A DNA stretch of 64,000 nucleotides from Nematostella vectensis (taxonomy: Eukaryota; Cnidaria; Anthozoa; Actiniaria; Edwardsiidae): positions 5,018,046-5,082,045 of the forward strand of contig NC_064041.1 of assembly GCF_932526225.1 (NCBI RefSeq), in the 5' to 3' direction. Both the position numbers and the translations under genes were made by a program. Position 1 is the first letter of the stretch, and each line of letters opens with the position of its first letter. The notes beneath the pieces are model-generated. The model was not told the DNA's origin. It did no database searches and saw only the letters and a list, made by a program, of their open reading frames with translations. Shown one piece after another: positions 1 through 10,341 of the stretch.

Positions 1-2200
1 TCCTTGGCGTTGTTATTGGGTATTCCTTGGCGTTGTTATTGGGTATTCCTTGGCGTTGTTATTGGGTATTCCTTGGCGTTGTTATTGGGTATTCCTTGGC
101 GTTGTTATTGGGTATTCCTTGGCGTTGTTATTGGGTATTCCTTGGCGTTGTTATTGGGTATTCCTTGGCGCTGTTATTGGGTATTCCTTGGCGTTGTTAT
201 TGGGTAATCCTTGGCGTTGTTATTTGGTATTCCTTGGCGTTGTTATTTGGTATTCCTTGGCGTTGTTATTGGGTATTCCTTGGCGTTGTTATTGGGTATT
301 CCTTGACGTTGTTACTGGGTATTCCTTGGCGTTGTTATTGTGTATTCCTTGGCGTTGTTATTGGGTATTCCTTGGCGTTGTTATTGGGTATTCCTTGGCG
401 TTGTTATTGGGTAATTATCCTTGGCGTTGTTATTTGGTATTCCTTGGCGTTGTTATTGGGTAATTATCCTTGGCGTTGTTATTGGGTATTCCTTGGCGTT
501 GTTATTGGGTATTCCTTGGCGTTGTTATTGGGTATTCCTTGGCATTGTTATTGGGTATTCCTTGGCGTTGTTATTGGGTATTCCTTGGCGCTGTTATTGG
601 GTATTCCTTGGCGTTGTTATTTGGTATTCCTTGGCGTTGTTATTGGGTATTCCTTGGCGTTGTTATTGGGTATTCCTTGGCGTTGTTATTGGGTATTCCT
701 TGGCGTTGTTATTGGGTATTCCTTGGCGTTGTTATTGGGTATCCCTTGGCATTGTAATTGGGTATTCCTTGGCGTTGTTATTGGGTATTCCTTGGCGTTG
801 TTATTGGGTATTCCTTGGCGTTGTTATTGGGTATTCCTTGGCGTTGTTATTGGGTAATTATCCTTGGCGTTGTTATTGGGTATTCCTTGGCGTTGTTATT
901 GGGTATTCCTTGGCGTTGTTATTGGGTAATCCTTGGCGTTGTTATTTGGTATTCCTTGGCGTTGTTATTTGGTATTCCTTGGCGTTGTTATTGGGTATTC
1001 CTTGGCGTTGTTATTGGGTATTCCTTGGCGTTGTTATTGGGTATTCCTTGGCGTTGTTATTGGGTATTCCTTGGCGTTGTTATTGGGTATCCCTTGGCAT
1101 TGTAATTGGGTATTCCTTGGCGTTGTTATTTGGTATTCCTTGGCGTTGTTATTGGGTATTCCTTGGCGTTGTTATTGGGTATTCCTTGGCGTTGTAATTG
1201 GGTATTCCTTGGCGCTGTTATTGGGTATTCCTTGGCGTTGTTATTGGGTATTCCTTGGCGTTGTTATTGGGTATTCCTTGGCGCTGTTATTGGGTATTCC
1301 TTGGCGTTGTTATTGGGTATTCCTTGGCGTTGTTATTGGGGAATCCTTGGCGTTGTGATTGGGTATTCCTTGGCGTTGTTATTGGGTAATCCTTGGCGTT
1401 GTTATTTGGTATTCCTTGGCGTTGTTATTGGGTATTCCTTGGCGTTGTTATTGGGTATTCCTTGGCGTTGTTATTGGGTATTCCTTGGCGCTGTTATTGG
1501 GTATTCCTTGGCGTTGTTATTGGGGAATCCTTGGCGTTGTTATTGGGTATTCCTTGGCGTTGTAATTGGGTATTCCTTGGCGTTGTTATTTGGTATTCCT
1601 TGGCGTTGTTATTGGGTATTCCTTGGCGTTGTTATTGGGTATTCCTTGGCGTTGTTATTGGGTATTCCTTGGCGTTGTTATTGGGTATTCCTTGGCGTTG
1701 TTATTGGGTATTCCTTGGCGTTGTTATTGGGTAATTATCCTTGGCGTTGTTATTGGGTAATCCTTGGCGTTGTTATTGGGTATTCCTTGGCGTTGTTATT
1801 GGGTAATCCTTGGCGTTGTTATTGGGTATTCCTTGGCGTTGTAATTGGGTATTCCTTGGCGTTGTTATTTGGTATTCCTTGGCGTTGTTATTGGGTATTC
1901 CTTGGCGTTGTTATTGGGTATTCCTTGGCGTTGTTATTGGGTATTCCTTGGCGTTGTTATTGGGTATTCCTTGGCGTTGTTGGGTATTCCTTGGCGTTGT
2001 TATTGGGTAATTATCCTTGGCGTTGTTATTTGGTATTCCTTGGCGTTGTTATTGGGTATTCCTTGGCGTTGTTATTGGGTATTCCTTGGCGTTGTTATTG
2101 GGTATTCCTTGGCGTTGTTATTGGGTATTCCTTGGCGTTGTTATTGTGTATTCCTTGGCGTTGTTGGGTATTCCTTGACGTTGTTGTTGGATGTCCAATG
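1..2200. repeat. 23-bp minisatellite, about 95 copies
   Basis: Tandem array with consensus TTGGCGTTGTTATTGGGTAT plus TCC. Variants include single-base changes (GGCGCTG, TATTTGG), a 26-bp unit carrying TAATTATCC, and shortened units near 1980 and 2160. The unit is not a multiple of three, so each plus frame walks through all phases and returns the same 23-residue peptide. The long open frames here (up to 366 codons) are a by-product of this and not evidence for a protein. The array starts before base 1 and decays into partial copies up to about 2410. Confidence 0.97.
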
Positions 2201-2300
2201 GGTTAATGTAATTTTATGCCATTAGTGATGGATTGCTTGATTTTCTGGCTGTGTTTATCATAACGCTGCTGTTTGATATCCTTGACGTTGTTGGTCGGTG

Positions 2301-2306
2301 TTTATT
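2301..2306 (-). promoter_or_regulatory. candidate polyadenylation signal of the PAN-EGF-F5/8C gene
   Basis: AATAAA on the minus strand about 95 bases after the stop codon at 2400-2402. If used, the transcript would end at or just inside the decayed edge of the 23-bp minisatellite. Confidence 0.4.
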
Positions 2307-2399
2307 TTTGTTGTTTTTGGTGTTCCTGGTGTTGTTGGATGTTCCATGCCTATCTTGTTTGATATCCTTGGCTTAATCGAGTGGTGTTTGTTGGCCGTG

Positions 2400-5300
2400 T
2401 TATTGGGTGCTGCATCCATAGACCTCCACCCTCATGCAGATGTGTACGCTCCACTCTTGAACTACGAATCTCACCATAACAGCCTTGAAGGGATCTTGTA
2501 TGACGTGGGTAACAACGCTATTCCTATCTATATTACCGCTGAATTCCTGCAATCATCAAATAAATTTTAATGTGATATATCCGACTAGTGACAGTAATAA
2601 CTCGGTAATCATATCTTTGAGATTGAAGTGGTCTCTTTATTATGCGGGTTTTAAAAAGCGCGTTTATGCCTGTCAAAGGGACAGCGGCTGCGTACGGCTG
2701 GATTTTGTAGAGGAGCTCTGTATCATAACTGGCTCGGACAAACTTGAAAAGGGAAACAGTTTACCACCATAATATTTCGAAAACAGAAATATGACTACGA
2801 TTTTAAAGTATATGTAAATATGTTATATGTATATACCTTGTAAACCAGCCAGTTTGTGCCGTCTTGGCTGTAATCAAGTCGGTACCGCGTCACCCATTGA
2901 GATCCACCAACTTCATTCTTACCTTGGGTTGCGACCTTGGTGATGTACTTAAGCACAAGGAGGTTTATCTGAAGATACTCTCCTATCTAAAAAAATAGTA
3001 TCCCGTAATTATAATTGAAAAAAAACAACTACAGACAGATTGTCGGACAAACAGACAAAAGTACAGACGGGCATGTGGGTGAACAAAAGGAAAGTTAGAA
3101 GGGCAGAAAAACAAGTTAACCTGATTGGTTTTAGCTCCCCAACTGCCATAGTTGCCGGCTGAAGGATTGAATGTGTTGTGTAGTCTTGCGAACTTAGGAC
3201 TGTGATCCTCAGCAAGAGCAGACGACGCGGAAATTTGTGATTCAAGTATTTTGCCATTCTCCATCCCTAGAGCGCCCGAAATATCTGTCCAGAAATAATT
3301 ATTAAAAATAGCAAAAGGGCAGTTTTCCTTTTTTGTCGGGTAGGATTGATTTGTTATATCGGGTAGGATTGATTTGTTATATCGGGTAGGATTGATTTGT
3401 TATATCGGGTAGGATTGATTTGTTATATCGGGTAGGATGGATTTGTTATATCGGGTAGGATTGATTTGTTATATCGGGTAGGATTGATTTGTTATATCGG
3501 GTAGGATTGATTTGTTATATCGGGTAAGATTGATTTGTTATATCGGGTAGGATTGATTTGTTATATCGGGTAGGATTGATTTGTTATATCGGGTAGGATT
3601 GATTTGTTATATCGGGTAGGATTGATTTGTTATATCGGGTAGGATTGATTTGTTATATCGGGTAGGATTGATTTGTTATATCGGGTAGGATTGATTTGTT
3701 ATATCGGGTAGGATTGATTTGTTATATCGGGTAGGATTGATTTGTTATATCGGGTAGGATTGATTTGTTATATCGGGTAGGATTGATTTGTTGTATCGGG
3801 TAGGATTGATTTGTTATATCGGGTAGGATTGATTTGTTATATCGGGTAGGATTGATTTGTTATATCGGGTAGGATTGATTTGTTATATCGGGTAGGATTG
3901 ATTTGTTATATCGGGTAGGATTGATTTGTTATATCGGGTAGGATTGATTTGTTATATCGGGTAGGATTGATTTGTTATATCGGGTAGGATTGATTTGTTA
4001 TATCGGGTAGGATTGATTTGTTATATCGGGTAGGATTGATTTGTTATATCGGGTAGGATTGATTTGTTATATCGGGTAGGATTGATTTGTTATATCGGGT
4101 AGGATTGATTTGTTATATCGGGTAGGATTGATTTGTTATATCGGGTAGGATTGATTTGTTATATCGGGTAGGATTGATTTGTTATATCGGGTAGGATTGA
4201 TTTGTTATATCGGGTAGGATTGATTTGTTATATCGGGTAGGATTGATTTGTTATATCGGGTAGGATTGATTTGTTATATCGGGTAGGATTGATTTGTTAT
4301 ATCGGGTAGGATTGATTTGTTATATCGGGTAGGATTGATTTGTTATACCGGGTAGGATTGATTTGTTATATCGGGTAGGATTGATTTGTTATATCGGGTA
4401 GGATTGATTTGTTATATCGGGTAGGATTGATTTGTTATATCGGGTAGGATTGATTTGTTATATCGGGTAGGATTGATTTGTTATATCGGGTAGGATTGAT
4501 TTGTTATATCGGGTAGGATTGATTTGTTATATCGGGTAGGATTGATTTGTTATATTGGGTAGGATTGATTTGTTATATCGGGCTCCCGTTGTCCACCTTT
4601 CCTAAAGCATTGTATTAGTATTAGGAACTAACAAAGGCATACAACAAGTACCCCTTCCCAAAACGCTTCAAATTAGCATATTTCGTCCTTTGAATATGTT
4701 CTGATGCCGAAAATATCCATTTCAAAAGTTTCTGGGGAAAATTATATTTTCCTTTTTCCCAGGAGGGAACATTCCTTTTTTTCACAGCCAGCATTGGTTA
4801 GGAATTTTAACACATGAATAATTGCCAGTAAAACCGATCGGGACCTGACTCGTCATAACGCAAGTTTTCGGAAGGGAGATTTCGAAGGCGCGCAAAGCCT
4901 AAAGGGAAGGAATTGCGCCTCTTTAACCCTTCTCTTGAGGCTTTGTGACCTCTCCGAAAACCATGTGAGACGACTGGGGACGAGTCAGGGTCGGGACGAT
5001 TTTTTCCCAAGCATCCGCTCCAGCTCCCCCAAAAATATTCCAAGCACATAGTTCGACTCTACAAATTTGCCAGCGGAACCACTCGGGACGATTTATTTCC
5101 CAGCAACGGGGGGCCTTACGTCTTCCCAGCCAGCAAAAAACAGGCTTCACAACATATATTTTGCCGAACAGATCCGTTTTGTGCCGTTGAACTAATACGA
5201 ATTTCTCAGAACTGTTAGGTACTAGTCTTGATTGTTATTTATAAGCACATGAAGTAGAGTATGAATAGTGAATGTGACGTGCAAGTCTTTCTGTTCGTGA

Positions 5301-8300
5301 AAGAGGATTACGCCCGGAAGAGGATTACGTTACCGTACATGATTCACATGCATCCCCGATGAAGCAGGCCGGGCAGGCACAAGCCCCCGTGTTGTTAACG
5401 TAGTCCGCTTTACACTTGACAAGACCGGAACAGTTCCGAAGGTTTTCACAGGGATTCTGTCAAATAACATTCGAGTTACATTATAATAAAAATACAACAA
5501 ATATATACATCTATTTCAAAAAACTTTGCCAGTGCAAATGGCTAATGGAAAATGGCAGTTCTAATAACAACAAATACATTGGTTGATAGACTTACAAAGC
5601 AATTAATACAATCAGCCGCCGTCATAGTCTAAGAACTGACCGTTTCCATTCGCCATTCGCCGTGGCCATGTTTTTTTTTAAATCAGGGGCGTATGTTTGA
5701 AAAACTGAACATAAATTTTAAAATCGAGCATAATTCGCGTATAATTTTTATTTAAAGCGAGCAATGCTACTAGCATATTATGCCAGCTCTACTAGCATAA
5801 TCGACTCGTCCCTTCCTTCTAGCAGCCAAAAAATAAAGTAAATGTATGAGACATTATCTAAAATACAGGAGAAAATGCCTTGAAAATCCCTTTTTGGCTC
5901 CCTCCTGTTAAAAATCCTGGCTACGCAGCTGGCAATAGGTGTAATAGATGATATTGGTATCTCCTATCCAGCTACAACGCTTACACGCGCTCTTATTGGT
6001 TAATTAGCGAGGCGTAAATCCCCATGCGGCCCAGCAATGCAACAATAATCGATTAAAAATATACATTATTTCAAAATAGGCCATTCCAGCTATAAGTTTG
6101 CGCGCGAATAAACATAGAAACCTACCTCAACTACCAGAATGCAGCGCGCGCTACTTATAGCTGGAATGGGCTATTGGTCCTATTTTTGTGCTTATCGTTA
6201 TGGAAAAATTCTAGCGGCAATGAAGACTTGGCATCAGGACCAGGCAAGAGCGTTTAATAACACAGGTCTTTGTTTACCAAATTATTGAGATATTACGCGC
6301 GCTCTGATTGGTCCGATTGGTGCACTTGAATGAAGGCAATGCGATGACACCGCCTAAAATCATGTAAGGAGAATTCTTGCATCATCAACCACCTGTGCAG
6401 GTGCGCCCCCGCCCTCCCCCCGACAGGATACCTATGACCCTACCCCCACCCTTAGCCAATCCTGGGTACGCCCTGGAAGAGAAAATGCAGTCAAAGTAAA
6501 ATTTTCAAACTGTTACCGCCCGCGCGCTGATGTGCGTTGGAATGACGTTACTAGCGCGCGCTGTTGTGAAATTTTAATTATTTTTTGTCTTTCGCGAAAT
6601 GTAAAACAAATTTTATAAAAAAAGCATTCTTTTTATGCCTTTATATCGTTTTGAAAACCTCGGTGTTTGTTTGGGGAATTCTTGAGCAAACATGAAGACC
6701 TGAGGTCTCGTGCTCCACTGATCTTCTCTCAAATTCTCCCAAACAAAAAACATCTGTTCTCCAAACTCTATGAAGGCACATAAAAAATATTTTATTTCGT
6801 AAGCAATAGATATCTTATTGTCCTCTCTTGTTTGGGCTAAAACGATGGGTGGAAATAAACATCGGGCCCATACCATACGGTAAGCGCACTTAATCAATGA
6901 GAGCTTTGTATGTAATTCCTAAATGATAAACCATAGCAACAAACATTATGCGGCTTTCTTTGGCGTAAGAGATTGAATCTTGTCCCTAGCAAGTTCTAAA
7001 ATAAAACTGTCAAGAAATTGGAATGAATAGCTGAATTACAAAGTACTGAATAACAAAGCACCTAAAGGGTGCCGCGAGCAGCCACTCTACCCTTATGTCT
7101 GATAACATAACACAGCCACGCTTTCAAAATTTTGGTCAACAAGCAGAAACGAGTAATCGAGTCTAACGCATCCGTTCTCAGAAGCATTTGAGGACAAAAT
7201 TTGACAGTTCCTAGGCTGGAATCCTTTTGCGCCTTTATGCAAAAATAGAATGAAATAATCTGAAAAATTAAGGAATGAAACATAAGGTTGAGAATGTCAG
7301 CCGAGAAAATGAGCTAACGTGTGTGTCGTAAAACGACTTGGAACCAAACGTACCGCCTTTGACCTGTTGACAGTCCAGATATATTCATAGCCAGAAAATA
7401 CACATGAGGCCAAATAAATGTATGAAATTAAAATTTCTCTCGGTCGCCACCTGCCTACAGAATTGTGCTGTATGTAACAGTTTTTTTTCAGCTATTTTCT
7501 TTATTTAAACCGCTATATTCCACTCTATTTGATAACAAGAAAATCCCGCATTCAGGAAAACCCGTGCAGTACAAAATATGTCGCATTAGCCATTGATTAG
7601 CGAATGTTTTTTTCCATACCTTAGAAATCTAGGTCAAAAGCTGTTAAAAGACGTCAAAAGTGATATGCTATTGAAATTCTCGATGATTTCAAACAACCAA
7701 AACACAGAATATAAGTGGAATAAGTGGAACTGGAAAACGAACTATTGTGTATCTTTGTGCTAAACTATATTAACTTCATCGCCTAAATGTTGAAAATAAA
7801 TAAGTACTGAAAAATAACAGTAAAAACCGCCCGTCCGGCCCTGGGGAAGGAACCGTGCTTAAAAATGGGATATATATATTTTTTTAACGCGTAACAGCTG
7901 CACTAATTTTGAAAGTTTGAAAGTTTGAACAGCGTACAAGAAGCGTACAAGCTACATGCCTACCGGAATTCTGAAGTGGTGCGAGGACCCGTTGGGCCTA
8001 AACTTATCGGAAGCGTTGTATTTGTCATCAGAGAGAAGTTTACACCAGAAACGTGATTTCTGGTCGGGTTCCGAGTCGGCGTTTATGGAGAGGCAAGAAG
8101 GATGGCTTTGGCATTCCAGCCAGCAATCAATGTAATCTCTCGCTGTGATTTCCTTGAGAATTTTCACGTCTAGAAAATACCCATCATCTTTCATGAAATT
8201 TGTGAAAGAAATAAACTCATTGTTTCTTTCTAAAGATTTAAACAGCTCCTCGCATTTATAGAGACCCATTTGGACCAATATAGCGAAAAGAATAAGACTT

Positions 8301-8305
8301 TTCAT
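2400..8305 (-). CDS. secreted PAN/apple + EGF-like + discoidin (F5/8 type C) protein, 5 exons, 306 aa
   Basis: Exons on the minus strand: 8305-7964, 5456-5339, 3284-3121, 2986-2837, 2546-2400. All junctions are GT-AG and phases agree. Exon 1 encodes a signal peptide (MKSLILFAILVQMGLYKC) and a PAN/apple-type domain with paired cysteines (DCWLEC). Exon 2 is one EGF-like module with the C-x-C-x8-C ending. Exons 3-5 form a discoidin domain: GMENGKILESQISASS, WGAKTN, KVATQGKN, QWVTRYRLDYSQDGTNW, and the final RVEVYGC followed by STQ and the stop TAA. Such proteins are usually extracellular and bind glycans or lipids; the ligand here is unknown. I placed the exon 2 donor at CAT|GTACGG because the alternative GTAACG six bases on breaks the frame. 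The start is the first ATG and opens the signal peptide. The last codons match the neighbouring minisatellite unit. Confidence 0.85.
3338..4582. repeat. second 23-bp minisatellite, about 54 copies, intronic
   Basis: Very uniform array of GGGTAGGATTGATTTGTTAT plus ATC, lying in the intron between the EGF exon and the first discoidin exon. Only a few units differ by one base (for example near 3438, 3525, 3793, 4347 and 4555), which implies recent expansion or homogenisation. It has the same 23-bp period as the array at 1-2200 but a different sequence. Confidence 0.97.
4821..5110. repeat. imperfect palindromic and direct-repeat segment
   Basis: CTGACTCGTC followed by GTTTTCGGA near 4845-4875 recurs inverted near 4957-4990 (TCCGAAAAC ... 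GACGAGTCAG). Two direct repeats follow: TCGGGACGATTT near 4992 and 5083, and TTGCCAGYRRAACC near 4822 and 5067. This looks like a degraded foldback element or MITE in an intron. No coding capacity is credible. Confidence 0.45.
5457..7963 (-). other. first intron of the PAN-EGF-F5/8C gene
   Basis: About 2.5 kb between the PAN exon and the EGF exon. It holds the hairpin at 6075-6175. The segment near 6400-6475 (ACCTATGACC, a C-rich run, CTTAGCCAATCCTGGG) recurs near 8945-8995 and is probably a dispersed repeat. Short minus ORFs at 6613-6897 and 7062-7283 have no recognisable domain. Confidence 0.6.
6075..6175. mobile_element. short hairpin MITE-like element
   Basis: A 22-bp inverted repeat with one mismatch: AATAGGCCATTCCAGCTATAAG at 6075-6096 against the complement of 6154-6175. 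Both arms continue inward into GC-rich CGCGCG. Total length is 101 bp with no coding capacity. Confidence 0.6.
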
Positions 8306-9237
8306 GACATCGGCAAAAATAGAGCAACTTTACGACTGCACTAGGCGACCTAAGTTAGGGCAACTGAGACGGCGGGGTCTTTTGTGGAATATGACAATGA
8401 AATTGATTATAAAATATAGATTGTTTTGACTATAGTTGCCTAGATACTCAGTAAAATTCCCGAGAACTTTCTTCGTCAGAAATTAATGTTTACAGAAGCG
8501 TAAATTTATAAAAGAACTTCAGAATAACTCTGGAGAAGGAAACTATATTATTCTTTTGTTCACTTTTTCTTTGAAATTTTACTAATCATTTCAACTCGTT
8601 TGTTTTTAAATTCCTTTATTTGAAAGTTGGTCGACTTGGAACATCTGCTTTTGACATCTCTTAATTGAAGCAAAGGGACTTACATTTTCTGTGAGACCCG
8701 TTTAGCAAAATAAGCTGTTTAATTTGTACACTATAGTATAATAGTAATATATATTTAAGTCAGCGTTTCCGTATCTTTATACTTAAACGTTGATTACTAC
8801 AAATGGCTGAATGTCGGAGCACGCGCACCTGCTCAAGTTCAGCCAGGCACGTACACAGGGGGGTGCGCGCGCACCACTCTTGGCGGCCAAAAAGTGGGTC
8901 ATTTCTTATTTAGGAATCTTCAAACGCTAGGCTTTTTCCAGATGTTACCTATGACCGCTCCCCCCCCCCCCCCCCCCCTTAGCCAAACCTGGGCACTAGC
9001 CTGAGTCCTAGCAAAGCAGGGAATACATAAACAAATCATAGATCCCATACCACAGGCCTCCCACCCGCATCAGAGAATGATTTCTAAGGACGTACGAATT
9101 TACACAAATTATTATCAATGAGTTATTTCTTGACGCTCCAGCTCAAAATATTTAAATTCGATTAAAAATTTAATTCGATTTAAATGTATCTGTCTGTATC
9201 TTTAAGCAGTACGAAAACACTGAAACCTTTCACCACC
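8306..9237. other. 5' flank of the PAN gene, no gene seen
   Basis: AT-rich sequence expected to hold the promoter of the PAN-EGF-F5/8C gene; I see no confident core element. A C homopolymer of about 20 bases lies at 8960-8980 within a diverged copy of the dispersed repeat also present near 6400. Confidence 0.4.
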
Positions 9238-9590
9238 GGCTTTCGGCTGATGATCGGGACATAGCGGCTGATGATCGGGACATAGCGGCTGATGATCGGG
9301 ACATAGCGGCTGATGATCGGGACATAGCGGCTGATGATCGGGACATAGCGGCTGATGATCGGGACATAGCGGCTGATGATCGGGACATAGCGGCTGATGA
9401 TCGGGACATAGCGGCTAATGATCGGGACATAGCGGCTGATGATCGGGACATAGCGGCTGATGATCGGGACATAGCGGCTGATGATCGGGACATAGCGGCT
9501 GATGATCGGGGCATAGCGGCTGATGATCGGGGCATAGCGGCTGGTGATCGGGACGTAGCGGCTGATGATCGGGACATAGCGGCTGGTCAA
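9238..9590. repeat. 21-bp minisatellite, about 17 copies
   Basis: Unit GGCTGATGATCGGGACATAGC, 21 bp. Because 21 is a multiple of three, several minus frames stay open as seven-residue repeats (SRYVPII, for example). It is intergenic between the PAN gene and XAB2, and no splice or start context supports translation. Confidence 0.93.
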
Positions 9591-10273
9591 ATGGCTTTCT
9601 TGGAATGTGATTTGCATAGACAGTCACACTAGCCTAGTTTGGGGCTACGCTGTCGATGCAAATTGCGGATTGCTTAAAACGTCGATTCAGGGAAATTTCC
9701 ATCCTTCTCCTATCCTGTACCAGTGTCAGTGTTTTCGTACCGCTTAAATAGTCACATACATTTATTTGCGTGAATTTGAATGTTCTTAGAAATCCTTCCC
9801 CACTCGGTAAGGAAGCTTGTCTTTTAGCTGGCTTCTAACTATGGCGCAAAAATAAAAATTGAGTGCATGTTAGCAGAACTACAATGCTGGACAAAATTGT
9901 GGTCGCCGTTTTTGATTTTTCACTGCATAGGGTGTTCAATGTTACCCACTCCTCCTACGCGCTTCTCCCCCCTCCCCCCCAGTACAATGTCGTTTTAATC
10001 GGGCTGTCTTTCTCAGAATTTAAGCACGGTTACATCCAACATTGAAAGGGGGGAAGGGGGGTTAAAATGACATTGTCCACAATGCTAGACAAAACAAGTT
10101 GTCGCGTCCGGAGGCGGTTTTTCTCGATATTTATCGTTAGTCAACTAGCTTTCTTCCCAAGACAAAGGTCTGAGGTCCTTGTGTTGCCCAAAACAAAATG
10201 GCGTGAGAACCGCGATCCTTTAAAACATTCTAAGGAAACCCTAGTTCAAACAAGGGCCACTTCGTTGATATAG

Positions 10274-10279
10274 TTTATT
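10274..10279 (-). promoter_or_regulatory. candidate polyadenylation signal of XAB2
   Basis: AATAAA on the minus strand, 63 bases beyond the XAB2 stop codon at 10342-10344. Confidence 0.55.
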
Positions 10280-10341
10280 AATGAAATTTTTTGTAGCTTA
10301 TAACAACTCGAGACTCAATCTGGAGAAAGAACTGAGTCCTG

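Noticed and set aside
1-2206. Long ORFs (up to 366 codons) encoding a hydrophobic repeat protein
   Set aside because: They arise in every plus frame from the stop-free 23-bp unit; there is no independent coding signal.
3338-4582. CRISPR-like direct repeat array
   Set aside because: Units are contiguous without spacers, and the setting is a eukaryotic intron; this applies to all arrays in the window.
5334-5339. Alternative EGF-exon donor ACG|GTAACG
   Set aside because: It would put the next exon out of phase and into an immediate stop.
9180-9617. SRYVPII repeat ORFs of 115-145 codons
   Set aside because: By-product of a 21-bp satellite in an intergenic region.
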